Origin: Polyangium sp. y55x31
GTDB taxonomy: Bacteria; Myxococcota_A; Polyangia; Polyangiales; Polyangiaceae
Direction: 5' to 3'
Assembly (NCBI RefSeq): GCF_029946505.1
Contig: NZ_JARZHG010000004.1
Location: 124,001 to 188,000, forward strand
DNA length: 64,000 nt
Each line of letters begins with the position of its first letter. Position 1 is the stretch's first letter. The notes under the pieces are model-generated. The model ran no database searches and had not been told where the DNA came from. It was given only the letters and a program-made list of their open reading frames with translations. Positions 28,788 to 38,468 of this stretch are shown here, piece after piece. A program made the position numbers and the translations under genes.

Positions 28788-31049
28788 GTGAAATCGACCG
28801 AGCGGCGACCGTTCCGCGGGTGTTGGGCCTTCGCCCTCTTGTTCGTGGTCGTCTTTTTCGCGCCCGCGGCCCGGGCCGAGCCGATCCGGCTCTGGCACGC
28901 GCAGCGCGGCGACGAGCAAAAAGCGCTCGAAGAGATCGTCGCGCGCTTCCAGGGCGAGCGCGTGGAATTGCTCGCGCTGCCGTCGGATGCCTTCAAATCC
29001 AAGGTCTCCGCCGCCGTCCAGTTCGGCGAGGGGCCGGACCTCTTCCTCGACGCGCACGACAAGCTCGGCGATTACGACGGCCGCAAGGTCGTCGCGCCCG
29101 TGGGCGACGCGCTCGACCGGAATGCGTTCGCAGGCCCCACGCTCGCCGCCGTCTCGCTCCACGGCGAGCCGTACGGCGTCCCGATCACGCAGAAGAGCGT
29201 CGCTCTCTACGTGAACACGGACCTCGTCAAGGAAATGCCGGCGGACCTCGAATCGATCGCCGCGCTCGCCAAAAACCTCCCGGCCGGGGTCGTTCCCCTC
29301 GCCTACAACTCGCAGTCGACGTATTACCACGCCGGGTTCGTCCACGCGTTCGGCGGGCTCATGCTGACGCCCGACGATCAGTTCGGGTTCTTCGGCCCCG
29401 CGGCCGAAAAATCGCTCGATTTCGTGCTCGACCTGCGCGCGAAAAAAATCGTCGCCGAGGATACCGACGTCTCGGTCGTCACGAACCTCTTCCGCTCGGG
29501 GAAAGCCGCCTTCGCCATCGATGGCCCGTGGCTCGCGACGAGCCTGGCCGAAGCGACCTCGCTGCATTACCGCGTGGCCCCGTTGCCCATGATCCGGGCC
29601 GCCGGAAAACCCATCCAGCCTTATCTCGGCGTCGAGGCCGTCATGCTCACGCCGAAAGGCGCGACGCGCCCCGAGGTCCGCGCGCTCGCGCGGCTGCTCG
29701 CGAGCCCCGAGGCCACGAAGATCCGCCTCGACCGAGCGCGCACCCTGCCCGCGCGCATCGACGTCCCCTTGCCGCCGGAAGACGCCTTCCTCGCCGCCTT
29801 CGCGGAGCAGGCCAGATCCACGATTGCGATGCCCTCGTCGCTCGCGATGAACGCCGTGTGGGAGCCTTCCGATCGGGCCATTCGCAAGGTCCTCCGCCGC
29901 GACGCGCTCCCCGCGCCCGCGCTCTCCGAGGCCAAGCGTCGATTCGACGACGTGCGCCGCCCGCCGCCCCCGCCTGCCTCGCGCACGCCCGGGCTCGTCG
30001 TGTTCGGCGCGCTGCTTTTGCTCGGCGCATGGACGCTCGTCCGGCGCGCCAAGGATCCCGAGTTCCGGAAGGAAGTGAAGCGCTCGCTGCCCGCGTATGC
30101 GTACGTCACGCATGCCGTGATCGCGGTCGGCGTCCTCGTGGTCTTGCCGCTCGTGCTCGGCGCGCTCACGTCGCTGCTCGGCGGGTCGATCCAGAATCTG
30201 AAAGAGGTCGGCTGGAACAATTACGTCGGTCTCGAGAACTTCGTCCAGATCCTCACGGCGCGCGGCGGCTCGCTCCTCTCGACGGGATCGTTTTACGTGG
30301 TCCTGCTCGTCACCGTCCTCTGGACCGTGATCAACGTGTTTTTCCACGTCGCGATCGGCGTCGCGCTCGCGCTCTTGCTCTCCCGGCCGATGCTGCGGCT
30401 GCGCGCGCTCTACCGCGTGCTCTTGATCATCCCCTGGGCCGTGCCGAGCTACGTGACCGCGCTCGCGTGGAAAGGCATGTTTCACCGGCAATTCGGGGCC
30501 GTGACGGGGCTCATTCAATCGCTCAACGAGACCTTCGGCACGAGCCTCGAGCCCATTTCGTGGTTCGCCCGTTTCTCCACCGCATTCGCGGCGAACGTGG
30601 CGACGAACGTCTGGCTCGGCTTTCCCTTCATGATGGTCGTGACGATCGGCGCGCTCACGGCGGTGCCCGACGACGTGCTCGAAGCGGCGAAGGTCGACGG
30701 CGCGAGCCGCTGGCAAAGGCTCTGGCTCGTGACGCTCCCGATGATCCGGCCGAGCCTCTTGCCCGCCGTGACCATGGGCGCGGTCTGGACGTTCAACATG
30801 TTCAACGTCGTCTTCCTCGTCTCGGGCGGCGAGCCCGACGGGACGACCGAGATCCTCGTCACCGAGGCCTATCGCTGGGCCTTCACCCGCAATGCGCAAT
30901 ACGGGTACGCCGCGGCGTACGCCGTGTTGATCTTCCTCCTGCTCTTCGGCCGGACCCGGCTCTCGGATTGGCTCGCGGAGCGGCGCGAGGCGCGCGAAAA
31001 GCAGGTCTCGGCGGCGGCGATCGCGAAGGCGGCGGGAGGTGCGGCGTGA
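28788..31049 (+). CDS. Fused maltodextrin-binding protein and permease (MalE-MalF fusion)
   Basis: A 753-residue single chain. A signal peptide (residues 1-30, ending ARA) is followed by a family-1 solute-binding domain (about 31-385: IRLWHAQRGDEQKALEEIV, GPDLFLDAHDKLGDY, YLGVEAVMLTPKGA). A proline-rich linker leads to a first membrane span near 401-422, then about seven more spans. The permease signature EAAKVDGASRWQRLWLVTLP is at about 632-651. It therefore combines the normally free MalE receptor with MalF. Charges around the first span (RRAKDPEFRKEVKR inside) place the receptor in the periplasm. The GTG start has GAGG seven bases upstream. It overlaps malG. Such N-terminal receptor fusions are known in GlnP-type importers but are unusual for CUT1 sugar importers. 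Confidence 0.93.
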   Translation: MKSTERRPFRGCWAFALLFVVVFFAPAARAEPIRLWHAQRGDEQKALEEIVARFQGERVELLALPSDAFKSKVSAAVQFGEGPDLFLDAHDKLGDYDGRKVVAPVGDALDRNAFAGPTLAAVSLHGEPYGVPITQKSVALYVNTDLVKEMPADLESIAALAKNLPAGVVPLAYNSQSTYYHAGFVHAFGGLMLTPDDQFGFFGPAAEKSLDFVLDLRAKKIVAEDTDVSVVTNLFRSGKAAFAIDGPWLATSLAEATSLHYRVAPLPMIRAAGKPIQPYLGVEAVMLTPKGATRPEVRALARLLASPEATKIRLDRARTLPARIDVPLPPEDAFLAAFAEQARSTIAMPSSLAMNAVWEPSDRAIRKVLRRDALPAPALSEAKRRFDDVRRPPPPPASRTPGLVVFGALLLLGAWTLVRRAKDPEFRKEVKRSLPAYAYVTHAVIAVGVLVVLPLVLGALTSLLGGSIQNLKEVGWNNYVGLENFVQILTARGGSLLSTGSFYVVLLVTVLWTVINVFFHVAIGVALALLLSRPMLRLRALYRVLLIIPWAVPSYVTALAWKGMFHRQFGAVTGLIQSLNETFGTSLEPISWFARFSTAFAANVATNVWLGFPFMMVVTIGALTAVPDDVLEAAKVDGASRWQRLWLVTLPMIRPSLLPAVTMGAVWTFNMFNVVFLVSGGEPDGTTEILVTEAYRWAFTRNAQYGYAAAYAVLIFLLLFGRTRLSDWLAERREAREKQVSAAAIAKAAGGAA

Positions 31050-31906
31050 ACAAGAAGCCCTCGCTCCTCGAATCGGCGGCGTGCCACGTCGTCCTCGTGA
31101 TTGCCGTGGCGTTCGCGCTGTATCCCGTCCTCTGGGTCGTCGCGCTCGCGTTCTCGGGCACGCAGACGCCCTCGGCCCGCGTGATTCCCGTTCCGGAGGC
31201 GCCGACGCTCGCGCACCTCTCGGCCGTCGTGGGCGCCGCGCGCAAGGTCGACGGCGCCGAGGTGTGGCTCTTCGGCCGCCAGCTCGCGAATTCGCTCGTC
31301 GTCTCGCTCGCGACGGCGCTCGTCGGCGTGCTCATCGCCATTCCGACGGCGTACGCCCTCGCGCGGTTCCGCTTCGCCGGCAAGGAGTCGGGCGTGCGGG
31401 CGCTGCTCGCCACGCAGATGTTCCCGGCCGTGGCGAGCGCGATCCCGCTCTACATGATCCTCAATTACCTGGGCCTCTTGAACTCGCGGACGGGCCTCGT
31501 CGTCTGTTATGCCTCGACGAGCGTGCCCTTCTCGATCTTCCAGCTCCGCGCGGCGTTCGAGGCGATCCCGGTCGACCTCGAAGAGGCCGCGATGGTGGAC
31601 GGCGCCACGCGGTTTTCCGCATTCGTCCGTGTCGTCCTGCCGGCGGCGCGCCCCGCGATCGCCGTGACCGCGCTCTTCGCGTTCATGGGCGCGTACAACG
31701 AATTCATCCTCGCCGCGACGCTGCTCGACAAGGAGGAGATGTTCACGCTGCCCGTGATGCTCCAGCGGTTCATCGGCGAGTACGATGCGCAATGGGAAAA
31801 ATTCGCCGCGGGCGCGCTCGTCGTGTCGCTCCCGGTCATGGCGCTCTTTTACGTGGCGCAGCGCCACCTCGTCGCGGGTCTCACGGCGGGTGGCGTGAAG
31901 GGGTGA
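31046..31906 (+). CDS. malG: Maltodextrin ABC transporter permease, MalG type
   Basis: A 286-residue inner-membrane permease with six hydrophobic segments and the EAA loop EEAAMVDGATRFSAFVRVVL that docks on the ATPase. It begins with a GTG overlapping the stop of the fusion gene, with GGGAGG upstream, so translation is coupled. It completes the CUT1 importer with the fused binding protein/permease and MalK. It is the last gene of the operon, 4 bases from the end of a convergent gene. Confidence 0.96.
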   Translation: MNKKPSLLESAACHVVLVIAVAFALYPVLWVVALAFSGTQTPSARVIPVPEAPTLAHLSAVVGAARKVDGAEVWLFGRQLANSLVVSLATALVGVLIAIPTAYALARFRFAGKESGVRALLATQMFPAVASAIPLYMILNYLGLLNSRTGLVVCYASTSVPFSIFQLRAAFEAIPVDLEEAAMVDGATRFSAFVRVVLPAARPAIAVTALFAFMGAYNEFILAATLLDKEEMFTLPVMLQRFIGEYDAQWEKFAAGALVVSLPVMALFYVAQRHLVAGLTAGGVKG

Positions 31907-31910
31907 TCGT

Positions 31911-32438
31911 TCACGGCCTCTGCAGCGGGCAGAGGTAGGTGACGCCCGCGCCCACGAGCCCCTCGCCCACGAGATCGATCTCCGGCACGTACGAACATTT
32001 CTTTCCGGCCTCGTCGGTCAGAATGCTCGCGCGTCGTTCGAGCAGGTTTTCCACCTGCGCCCGCGTGATCGGGCCCGTGCCCGCGACGCGCTCGGAGACC
32101 TTGACCGTCGTCGCGCCCTGGCAGGTGAGCACGGCCGTCACCGCAAGGTCGGGCTCGACCTTTTGGCCCGCGTCGCGGCCCGCCACGATCGGGCGCACGG
32201 TGCCGCGAATGCTCGCGCTGTACCAGCAGCCGTTATCGAGGGGAAACGTGAAAAGCTCGTCGTAGGACCAAACCGACGAGACACTTGGCCCGTCCGGAGG
32301 TGGTGGAACCTCGGATCCGCCATCGGGACCGCCTCGTTGCGCGAGAAGCGAAACCGTATCCGCGAGTGCCACACCGGAAAGCGGGAGAAGCGCGAATGCC
32401 GCGAGTCGACCGAGTCCCGTACCTTTGGACCTGACCAT
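31911..32438 (-). CDS. Exported protein of unknown function
   Basis: A 175-residue protein with an N-terminal signal peptide (RLAAFALLPLSGVALA) and a roughly 140-residue periplasmic domain. The domain has four cysteines (NGCWYSA, LTCQG, KKCSY, YLCPL) that could form two disulfides. The ATG at 32438 follows GGAGGG. It is convergent with malG and likely unrelated to it. No family recognised. Confidence 0.75.
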   Translation of the reverse strand: MVRSKGTGLGRLAAFALLPLSGVALADTVSLLAQRGGPDGGSEVPPPPDGPSVSSVWSYDELFTFPLDNGCWYSASIRGTVRPIVAGRDAGQKVEPDLAVTAVLTCQGATTVKVSERVAGTGPITRAQVENLLERRASILTDEAGKKCSYVPEIDLVGEGLVGAGVTYLCPLQRP

Positions 32439-32637
32439 ATCCCTCCAGCGGCCCTGCCGGGGGAGCGCGTTTTGCGCGCGCCCCAAGCGAACGGGCCCCT
32501 CGCCCCGGAGCGATTGCCAGGATGATGCCAACGGATGCCGAGCAGGCGTCATCGTCGTCAGGGCTTGCGGGCGCGCTTGCGGCTGAGCAAAGCGATCGAT
32601 GAGCCCTCACGAGGAAAATGTCGTCAAGCGAGGAGAA

Positions 32638-34380
32638 TCAGAAAATCCAGACGGGCCGCGCGGCCTTGATCGGCTGCAGACCCGCCTTCGTGCCGAGGAG
32701 GCGGTGATCGGGATCGAGCGTGACGGTCTCGACGGGCTCGGTGAACGGGATCTGCATCGTGGCCTTTTCGTCCTGGGGAGCGAGGCCAAAATCGACGTTG
32801 ACGCGCGCCGTCTCCGTCGCGCCCTTCACCTCGACCTCGACGACGCAGGGGAAGAGTTTTCCATTCGGGTTTTGCTGGGTGACGGTGACCGTCGCCAGGC
32901 CGTCGAGCTGCGTCGCCGAGACCGCGAACGTGGGCCAGACCGGCGCGCCCTTGCCGAAGACCCACGCGTCGAAATAAGCGTCGAGGTCCTGCCCGGACGC
33001 GGCTTCGAGCGCTTCTTTGAGCTCCGTCACGCTGCGACCGCCCGATTTCGAGAGGAAGTCCGCGATGCCCGCGAGCACCACGTCCCGGCCGATGAGCGGT
33101 TCGAGCTGGAGATAAAGCACCATCGGCCCGGGGCCGTACACGTCCCCGTAAAAGTCCTGCACCTCGGGCGCGGGCTCGTCCGTGGGGCGGGGCCAATGCT
33201 CGGAGAGCGGCGAGACGCCGTCCCAGTAGGCGCGCGTCGCCGCGGCCTCGCCCTCGGGGCGCGCCAGATCCTCGAAGACGTAGGCGAGATACTCGGCCGT
33301 CGCCTCCTTCCAGACGAAATCGGCCGCGGACGCGAGCGTCGTGTGATCGCCGGCCCATTGATGGACGATCTCGTGCATGAGCACGTGCATCATGGCGTCG
33401 GCGTAATCGGTCTGCAGTTTGTCGAGTTGCTCCTGGAGGATGATGTTGCCCGGGTGCTCGAAGCCGAGCCACGCCGTCGGCCCGCCCGCGATGCGCAGCT
33501 CCTTGCCATACGGGAACGGACCGAGCAGCGAGGTGATCCAGTCCATGAACGCGCCGACGCTCGCCTTGTCGAGCGACGCGGCGAGGGTGCCGAGCGGGAC
33601 CTCGTAAAACACGAGATCGACGCCCGCGAAGCTGCCATACGGCGCGCGCTCCCAGAGCGGATCGGCGGCGATCGCGAATGCGGAGTACGTCGGCGCATTC
33701 GTGACGTCACACGTCGTCTTCGTGTCCCCCACCGTGAGCGTCCCCGGGCAAAGCACCACGGTGCCCGCGGGGTGCGTGACCTCGAAATGGAAATCGCTCA
33801 TGCGCGAGGGATCGTCGTCGCAAGGGCCGAACCTGTCGCAACCGCCGACCCACGAGAGCAAATAAGAAAATTCGCCGCCCGCGAGGTCTTTCTTGCGCGA
33901 AAAGCCGACGTCGAGTCCCCACCACGTATCCTTCGAAACCGTCGTGCGCGCCCCGACCGTGACCGTCGGGCCCGCGGGCATACCCGCGCCGCACGCTTTC
34001 ACCACATTGTTCGCGAATTCGGCGGATGTCGCGGGCCCCTCGTTCCACGTGACGTCCGTGAGCGACGAGGTCTCGCACGATACGCTGTAGCAATCCCCGC
34101 CCGGCGCCGCGACGTCGAGCGCGAGGAGCGAGCGCGCCTCGGCCGTGACGAGGTCGAACGTGTAGTCGTACCGGACGACGTTCGCCGTGATGTCCCCCGT
34201 CGGCCCCATGCCGCCGCCGCCTCCTGCGCCGCCTGCGCCGCCCGCGCCGCCCACGCCGCACCCGGCGACGCCGCAGGTCTCGGGAGGATCGCTGCAACCG
34301 GTGACGAGCAAGGCGAGCGCCGTGAGGCCGGCAAAGAGCTTTCGGGGCGTATCGAGGCAGGAGCGGGAGGGAAAGCGCAT
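32638..34380 (-). CDS. M1-like zinc metallopeptidase lipoprotein
   Basis: A 580-residue protein with a lipobox (LALLVTGC, Cys29) and a Gly/Ala-rich linker. A two-part body follows. The first 230 residues resemble the M1 N-terminal saddle. The catalytic domain has H336-E337-x-x-H340 in HEIVHQWAGD, with the third zinc ligand E359 in VWKEATAEY, the exact spacing of M1 peptidases. The substrate-amine motif reads GFEHPG in place of the common GAMEN/GMENPG, with the Glu kept. Expected to trim peptides at the cell surface, useful to a predatory or saprophytic myxobacterium. The start at 34380 gives the lipoprotein signal. Confidence 0.9.
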   Translation of the reverse strand: MRFPSRSCLDTPRKLFAGLTALALLVTGCSDPPETCGVAGCGVGGAGGAGGAGGGGGMGPTGDITANVVRYDYTFDLVTAEARSLLALDVAAPGGDCYSVSCETSSLTDVTWNEGPATSAEFANNVVKACGAGMPAGPTVTVGARTTVSKDTWWGLDVGFSRKKDLAGGEFSYLLSWVGGCDRFGPCDDDPSRMSDFHFEVTHPAGTVVLCPGTLTVGDTKTTCDVTNAPTYSAFAIAADPLWERAPYGSFAGVDLVFYEVPLGTLAASLDKASVGAFMDWITSLLGPFPYGKELRIAGGPTAWLGFEHPGNIILQEQLDKLQTDYADAMMHVLMHEIVHQWAGDHTTLASAADFVWKEATAEYLAYVFEDLARPEGEAAATRAYWDGVSPLSEHWPRPTDEPAPEVQDFYGDVYGPGPMVLYLQLEPLIGRDVVLAGIADFLSKSGGRSVTELKEALEAASGQDLDAYFDAWVFGKGAPVWPTFAVSATQLDGLATVTVTQQNPNGKLFPCVVEVEVKGATETARVNVDFGLAPQDEKATMQIPFTEPVETVTLDPDHRLLGTKAGLQPIKAARPVWIF

Positions 34381-34477
34381 GGCGGCATCGTACAGGAAAA
34401 TGCGTACCCGAGAAGATGCGCGCGCGCGGGCGAAAGGTGCTTCCGCACCGGCCACGGGATCCATTACGCTCCTCGCG

Positions 34478-35404
34478 ATGCCCTACAAAAGCCTCTCTGC
34501 TCCCCGTCGTGTCGAGTCCCTCGACGCGGACATCCGCGGCGCGGCCGCGATCGACAATCCGGGCCTCGTGGCCATGGTCTCGGCCGCACCCGCGCGCCTC
34601 GCCGTCGTGCCGATCGGCAGCGGCACGAACAAGACGGTGAACCTCTCGCTCGGTCAGGGCGACGAAGTCGCGATGCTGTCGCGCGACGTGGCCCTCGTGC
34701 GCAGCGAAAACGAGGTCTGGGCGGTGCTCGACATCCACCATCGCGCCAAGCTCGAGCGCGTCGCCAGCGACGTGCGCTCGCTGCGCGGTCGCGCCTCGGG
34801 CGAACACGCGCTCGCGCTCACCTGGGACGGCAACGCCATCCAGCTCTCGATCTCGGGCAACGAGGTCGAGGCGCGGCCCTTCGTGCTGCGCGGAAACGTG
34901 AAGGTCGCAGATCTCGGCGCCGTCGACACCACAGTCGTCGTGGAGGTCCCCGGCGGGCTCGAGCTGCGCATGCACCCCGGCCCGACGCCCGAGCCCGGCG
35001 CGAACGGACGCGTGGGCCTGCCCGCCGAGGCGAAGAAGTTCGACCGGCTGAGCAGCGGCACGGCGCTGCACGTTCTTTACAAGAAGGGCGACAGCGCCGC
35101 GTGCATCGTGACCCAGCGCGGCGGGAGGCTTTCGACGAAGATGGTCGACGTCGGCGTGCCGATCACGTGCGCGGTCGTGAGCGAGACGAGCCTCGTCGTG
35201 GGCTTCGCCGACGGACGCGCGGCGCTCTTCGACGGCGCGACGCTCGACGCCGCGGGCGGCGGGCCGATGACCGCGACGCATTCGCTTTCCCTCGGCGCCC
35301 GCGGGGAGCCGACCACGATGCTCATCACGAACAAAGGCTCGGCCTGGGTATGGGTCGGGACGAGCGGCGGTGAGGTCGTGCGCGTGTCGCTGCCGCGGAA
35401 GTAA
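34478..35404 (+). CDS. Conserved unknown protein, probably beta-propeller-like
   Basis: A 308-residue soluble protein with regularly spaced short strands and turns (EVWAVLDIHHRAKLERV, HALALTWDGNAIQLSISG, GSAWVWVGTSGGEVVRVSL). This suggests blades of a beta propeller, although no WD signature is strict. No signal peptide. The ATG at 34478 lies 97 bases from the divergent peptidase gene. Function unknown. Confidence 0.75.
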   Translation: MPYKSLSAPRRVESLDADIRGAAAIDNPGLVAMVSAAPARLAVVPIGSGTNKTVNLSLGQGDEVAMLSRDVALVRSENEVWAVLDIHHRAKLERVASDVRSLRGRASGEHALALTWDGNAIQLSISGNEVEARPFVLRGNVKVADLGAVDTTVVVEVPGGLELRMHPGPTPEPGANGRVGLPAEAKKFDRLSSGTALHVLYKKGDSAACIVTQRGGRLSTKMVDVGVPITCAVVSETSLVVGFADGRAALFDGATLDAAGGGPMTATHSLSLGARGEPTTMLITNKGSAWVWVGTSGGEVVRVSLPRK

Positions 35405-35839
35405 TCGTTCCGGGCGCCCTCGCGTCCGTCGCGGCGCATCTCGTTTTCACGCCGCATTCCCTTCTCCCACCCCACGCCCCCGCGATCTCTCCCTGATCGC
35501 GTGTTTCCTTCAGGAACGCCCCGCATCGGGGGAAAGCCCCTGCATGACGCGGACATGCGCCGCTGCCCGGACGACCCGGGTAGAAGGCTGCCGACCACGA
35601 AAAAAATCCACGGCATGATTTCGTGGTTTTCTCCGCGATCTCGGCTCGCCCGGTTTTGCAGAGACTTGCAAAGCTACAGGGGTGGGACACATTACGGCCC
35701 GACCGGCGGGGCCATGCCACGACGAAACGTCCGTGACGCTGATCCAGCGTCGGATGCAGGACTTTCGTGTGCTCGCCGCCGCGCGCCCTCGGGGGGCGTG
35801 GAGCCATACCTACCTTTCTTCATTTGATTGGAAGGCACC
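35405..35839. promoter_or_regulatory. 435-base leader region of the kinase operon with two inverted repeats
   Basis: No credible gene. A perfect 9-bp hairpin (35594-35602 with 35619-35627) lies in an AT-rich patch and is followed by a short T run; it may terminate the upstream gene. A 17-base palindrome, GACGCTG-ATC-CAGCGTC at 35735-35751, lies about 90 bases before the kinase start and looks like a dimeric regulator site. Promoter boxes could not be fixed by eye. Confidence 0.5.
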
Positions 35840-37396
35840 ATGTCGAAGCAGGAGGCATCGAACATCGTTTCGGTGGGGGACGTCCTCGCCGGCAAATATC
35901 GCGTGGAGAAGGTGCTCGGGATGGGCGGAATGGGCGTCGTCGTCGCCGCCACGCACCTCGACCTGCGCGAGGTCCGGGCCGTGAAGCTCATGCGTCCCGA
36001 GGCGTCCAGCGACCAATCCGTCGAGCGCTTCCTGCGCGAGGCGCGCGCCGTCGTCCGTCTCCGTAGCGAGCACGTCGCCGAGGTGTACGACGTCGGCCGC
36101 CTCGACTCCGGCGCGCCCTACATCGTCATGGAGATGCTCGAAGGACAGGACCTCGCCGCATTGCAAAAGCGCCGCGGCGCCTTCCCCATCGAGGAGGCCG
36201 TCCTGTACGTCTCGCAAGCCTGCCACGCGCTCGCCGAGGCCCACGGCGCCGGGATCGTCCACCGCGACTTGAAGCCCGGAAACCTGTTCCTCACGCGCCG
36301 CACGGACGGATCGCCCTGCATCAAGGTCCTCGATTTCGGGATCTCCAAGCATACGAGGCCCGAGGGCGACGATCCCGAGATGACCGGCGCGCGCGACCTC
36401 ATGGGCTCTCCACTTTACATGGCGCCCGAGCAGATGCGCTCGGCGAGCAAGGTTTGCGCGCGGGCCGACGTCTGGGCCCTCGGCGCCATTCTCTACAAAT
36501 TGCTCACGGGACGCGCTCCGTTCCAGGCTGCCACGGTCCCCGAGATCTTCGCCGCCGTCCTCGCCAAACCCGTCAAGCTGCCCTCCGCGATCCGGCCCGA
36601 CGTTCCGCGTGGACTCGACAACGTCGTTTTGCGTTGCCTCGACAAACACCCTTCACGCCGGTATGCCTCTGCCACGGAGCTGCTCGCCGCGCTCCGGCCG
36701 TTCGGGCCCTGGGGCGCGACGATGGAGGAGGAGGGGGAGGCGACACGTCTTGGCTCCCTCGCGCGCCGCAGCAGCATTCCGCCCGGCCGGCTCCGGCTGG
36801 TCACGCCGCGAGAAACCCTCGAATCGTCGCCCCCGACGCCCGCGCCGCCGTCCACGCCCCCCCCGGTGCCCGCGCGTATGCCGAGCCGCCCCATCCTCAC
36901 CCTCGTCGGTGAACAGGAGCCCGCTGCCGAGATGACCGAGAAAACCGACAAGAGCATGGGGCCCTGGGAGGGCCCGCACTCCAAACCCGCCTCGCGACCG
37001 GTGCGCCTCGTGCTCGTCGCGGGCCTGACCGCGCTCTCGGCGCTCGCAGGCGCGGGGGTCGCGGCGATCGGCGTGCAATGGCCCGCCTTCCGGACGATGC
37101 CGCAACGAACCCAGGAGACGAAAGCCCTCGGCGTGCACGTGCCATTCACGACCACGCGGGAAGCGCTCCCCGCGCCCGCGGCGCAGCCGCTGGCGCCCAC
37201 GGATACGGTGACGCCCGCGGCGGACGAAACGGATATCGAGATCGTGATCGAGCCCGTGCCGACCACGTCGGCGTCCGCTGGCCCGGGCCGCGCGCCCTCG
37301 CGAAAAACGCCGAGCGGGACGCCCACGACGACGAGCTCGGCCAAACCCGCGCAGACGGGACAACGAGGTTACGACCCCTTCACGGGGCGCCATTGA
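35840..37396 (+). CDS. Ser/Thr protein kinase with transmembrane anchor
   Basis: A 518-residue Hanks-type kinase. It has the glycine loop LGMGGMGVV, ATP lysine K49, catalytic loop HRDLKPGN (D143), DFG at 165-167 and the APE motif in MAPEQM. A proline-rich juxtamembrane region (about 290-380), one transmembrane segment (about 388-412) and a short Ala/Pro/Thr tail outside follow. It phosphorylates cytoplasmic targets in response to envelope signals. The ATG at 35840 follows GGAAGG. The TPR/PEGA-like gene starts 24 bases later, and the pair resembles another pair at 61879-64000. Confidence 0.95.
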   Translation: MSKQEASNIVSVGDVLAGKYRVEKVLGMGGMGVVVAATHLDLREVRAVKLMRPEASSDQSVERFLREARAVVRLRSEHVAEVYDVGRLDSGAPYIVMEMLEGQDLAALQKRRGAFPIEEAVLYVSQACHALAEAHGAGIVHRDLKPGNLFLTRRTDGSPCIKVLDFGISKHTRPEGDDPEMTGARDLMGSPLYMAPEQMRSASKVCARADVWALGAILYKLLTGRAPFQAATVPEIFAAVLAKPVKLPSAIRPDVPRGLDNVVLRCLDKHPSRRYASATELLAALRPFGPWGATMEEEGEATRLGSLARRSSIPPGRLRLVTPRETLESSPPTPAPPSTPPPVPARMPSRPILTLVGEQEPAAEMTEKTDKSMGPWEGPHSKPASRPVRLVLVAGLTALSALAGAGVAAIGVQWPAFRTMPQRTQETKALGVHVPFTTTREALPAPAAQPLAPTDTVTPAADETDIEIVIEPVPTTSASAGPGRAPSRKTPSGTPTTTSSAKPAQTGQRGYDPFTGRH

Positions 37397-37420
37397 CGGG
37401 GAAATCCAGGGAGACTCCAG

Positions 37421-38392
37421 ATGACGTCCGGGAAGCACACAGGCGCCGCGCTGTGCACGGCCCTCGCCCTCTTTACCACGATGACGGTCGCCCGCGCCGA
37501 GGAGCCCACGTCGGCGCATGAGCTCGGCCCGGTCGAGCGCGCCGAGGTGCTCTTCAACCGCGCGATGGAGCTCTCGACCGAGGGACGTGATCCCGAGGCC
37601 TGCCCCATGCTCGAACAGAGCCTCGCGCTCGATCCGGCCATGGGCACGCGGTACAGGCTCGCGGAATGTTATGAAAGGACGAACCGGCGCGAGGCCGCGT
37701 ACCGGCTCTATACCGAGGTCGCGATCGAGGCGAAGCGCGCCGGCATGACCGATCGGGAGAGCCGGGCGCGCCTGCGCAGCGAGGCGCTGTCGGCGATGCT
37801 CGCGCGGCTCGTCGTCTGGGTGCCCAAGGACGTCGCGGAGACGCCCGAGCTCGAGGTCACGATCGACGGCAGGCCGCTCGATCGCGCCGCCTGGACCGGC
37901 GATCCGCTCCCGGTCGATCTCGGCGAGCACGTGCTCGAAGCCATGGCGCCCGGGCGAAAGCCTTATCGTCGCGTCGTGCCCGTGCACGACACGTCCGTGC
38001 CCATCGAACTCAGCGTGCCGTCGCTGCGCGGCGAGCACGAAGCGCCCCCGGCGCCTCGAATCGAGGTCGCGATTCCCACGGCGGACGCGAGCCCAAAGAC
38101 CGCGGCCCCGAGCACGCGCACCACGGCCGCGCTCGTGCTCGGGGTCGGTGGCGCCGGCGCCTTCCTCGTGGGCGCGGGCATCGCCGGCGTGGCGGCGGCG
38201 ACGGACGGTTTGTCCGGCCCGACAAGCGCCACGTCCGCGGTCGGCATCGGGCTCGGCGGCGCGAGCCTCGTGGCCGCGGGCATCCTTTGGTTCGTAACAC
38301 CTTCGGGCAAGCGCAAAGACAGCGCGGCCATGACCGTCGTGCCCACCGTTGGTCCCCTCGGCGGCGGCTTCTCCCTCCTCGGACGATTCTGA
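37421..38392 (+). CDS. TPR and PEGA-like membrane protein, kinase partner
   Basis: A 323-residue protein with a signal peptide (ALCTALALFTTMTVARA). A TPR-like pair follows (VLFNRAMELSTEGRDPEACP, MGTRYRLAECYER), then a PEGA-like beta domain (LEVTIDGRPLDRAAW, LGEHVLEAMAPGRKPYRR) and two C-terminal membrane spans (AALVLGVGGAGAFLVGAGIA and a second near 275-295). It lies directly downstream of the kinase gene. It may sense or relay envelope signals with it; the parallel gene at 61879 has the same order of parts. Confidence 0.85.
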   Translation: MTSGKHTGAALCTALALFTTMTVARAEEPTSAHELGPVERAEVLFNRAMELSTEGRDPEACPMLEQSLALDPAMGTRYRLAECYERTNRREAAYRLYTEVAIEAKRAGMTDRESRARLRSEALSAMLARLVVWVPKDVAETPELEVTIDGRPLDRAAWTGDPLPVDLGEHVLEAMAPGRKPYRRVVPVHDTSVPIELSVPSLRGEHEAPPAPRIEVAIPTADASPKTAAPSTRTTAALVLGVGGAGAFLVGAGIAGVAAATDGLSGPTSATSAVGIGLGGASLVAAGILWFVTPSGKRKDSAAMTVVPTVGPLGGGFSLLGRF

Positions 38393-38468
38393 GGCGCTCG
38401 TCCTTCCCCCGCGCCGAGGCCGGCTGCTACCCTCCGGCGGGAACGAACGACTCACGGAGGGATTTGTC

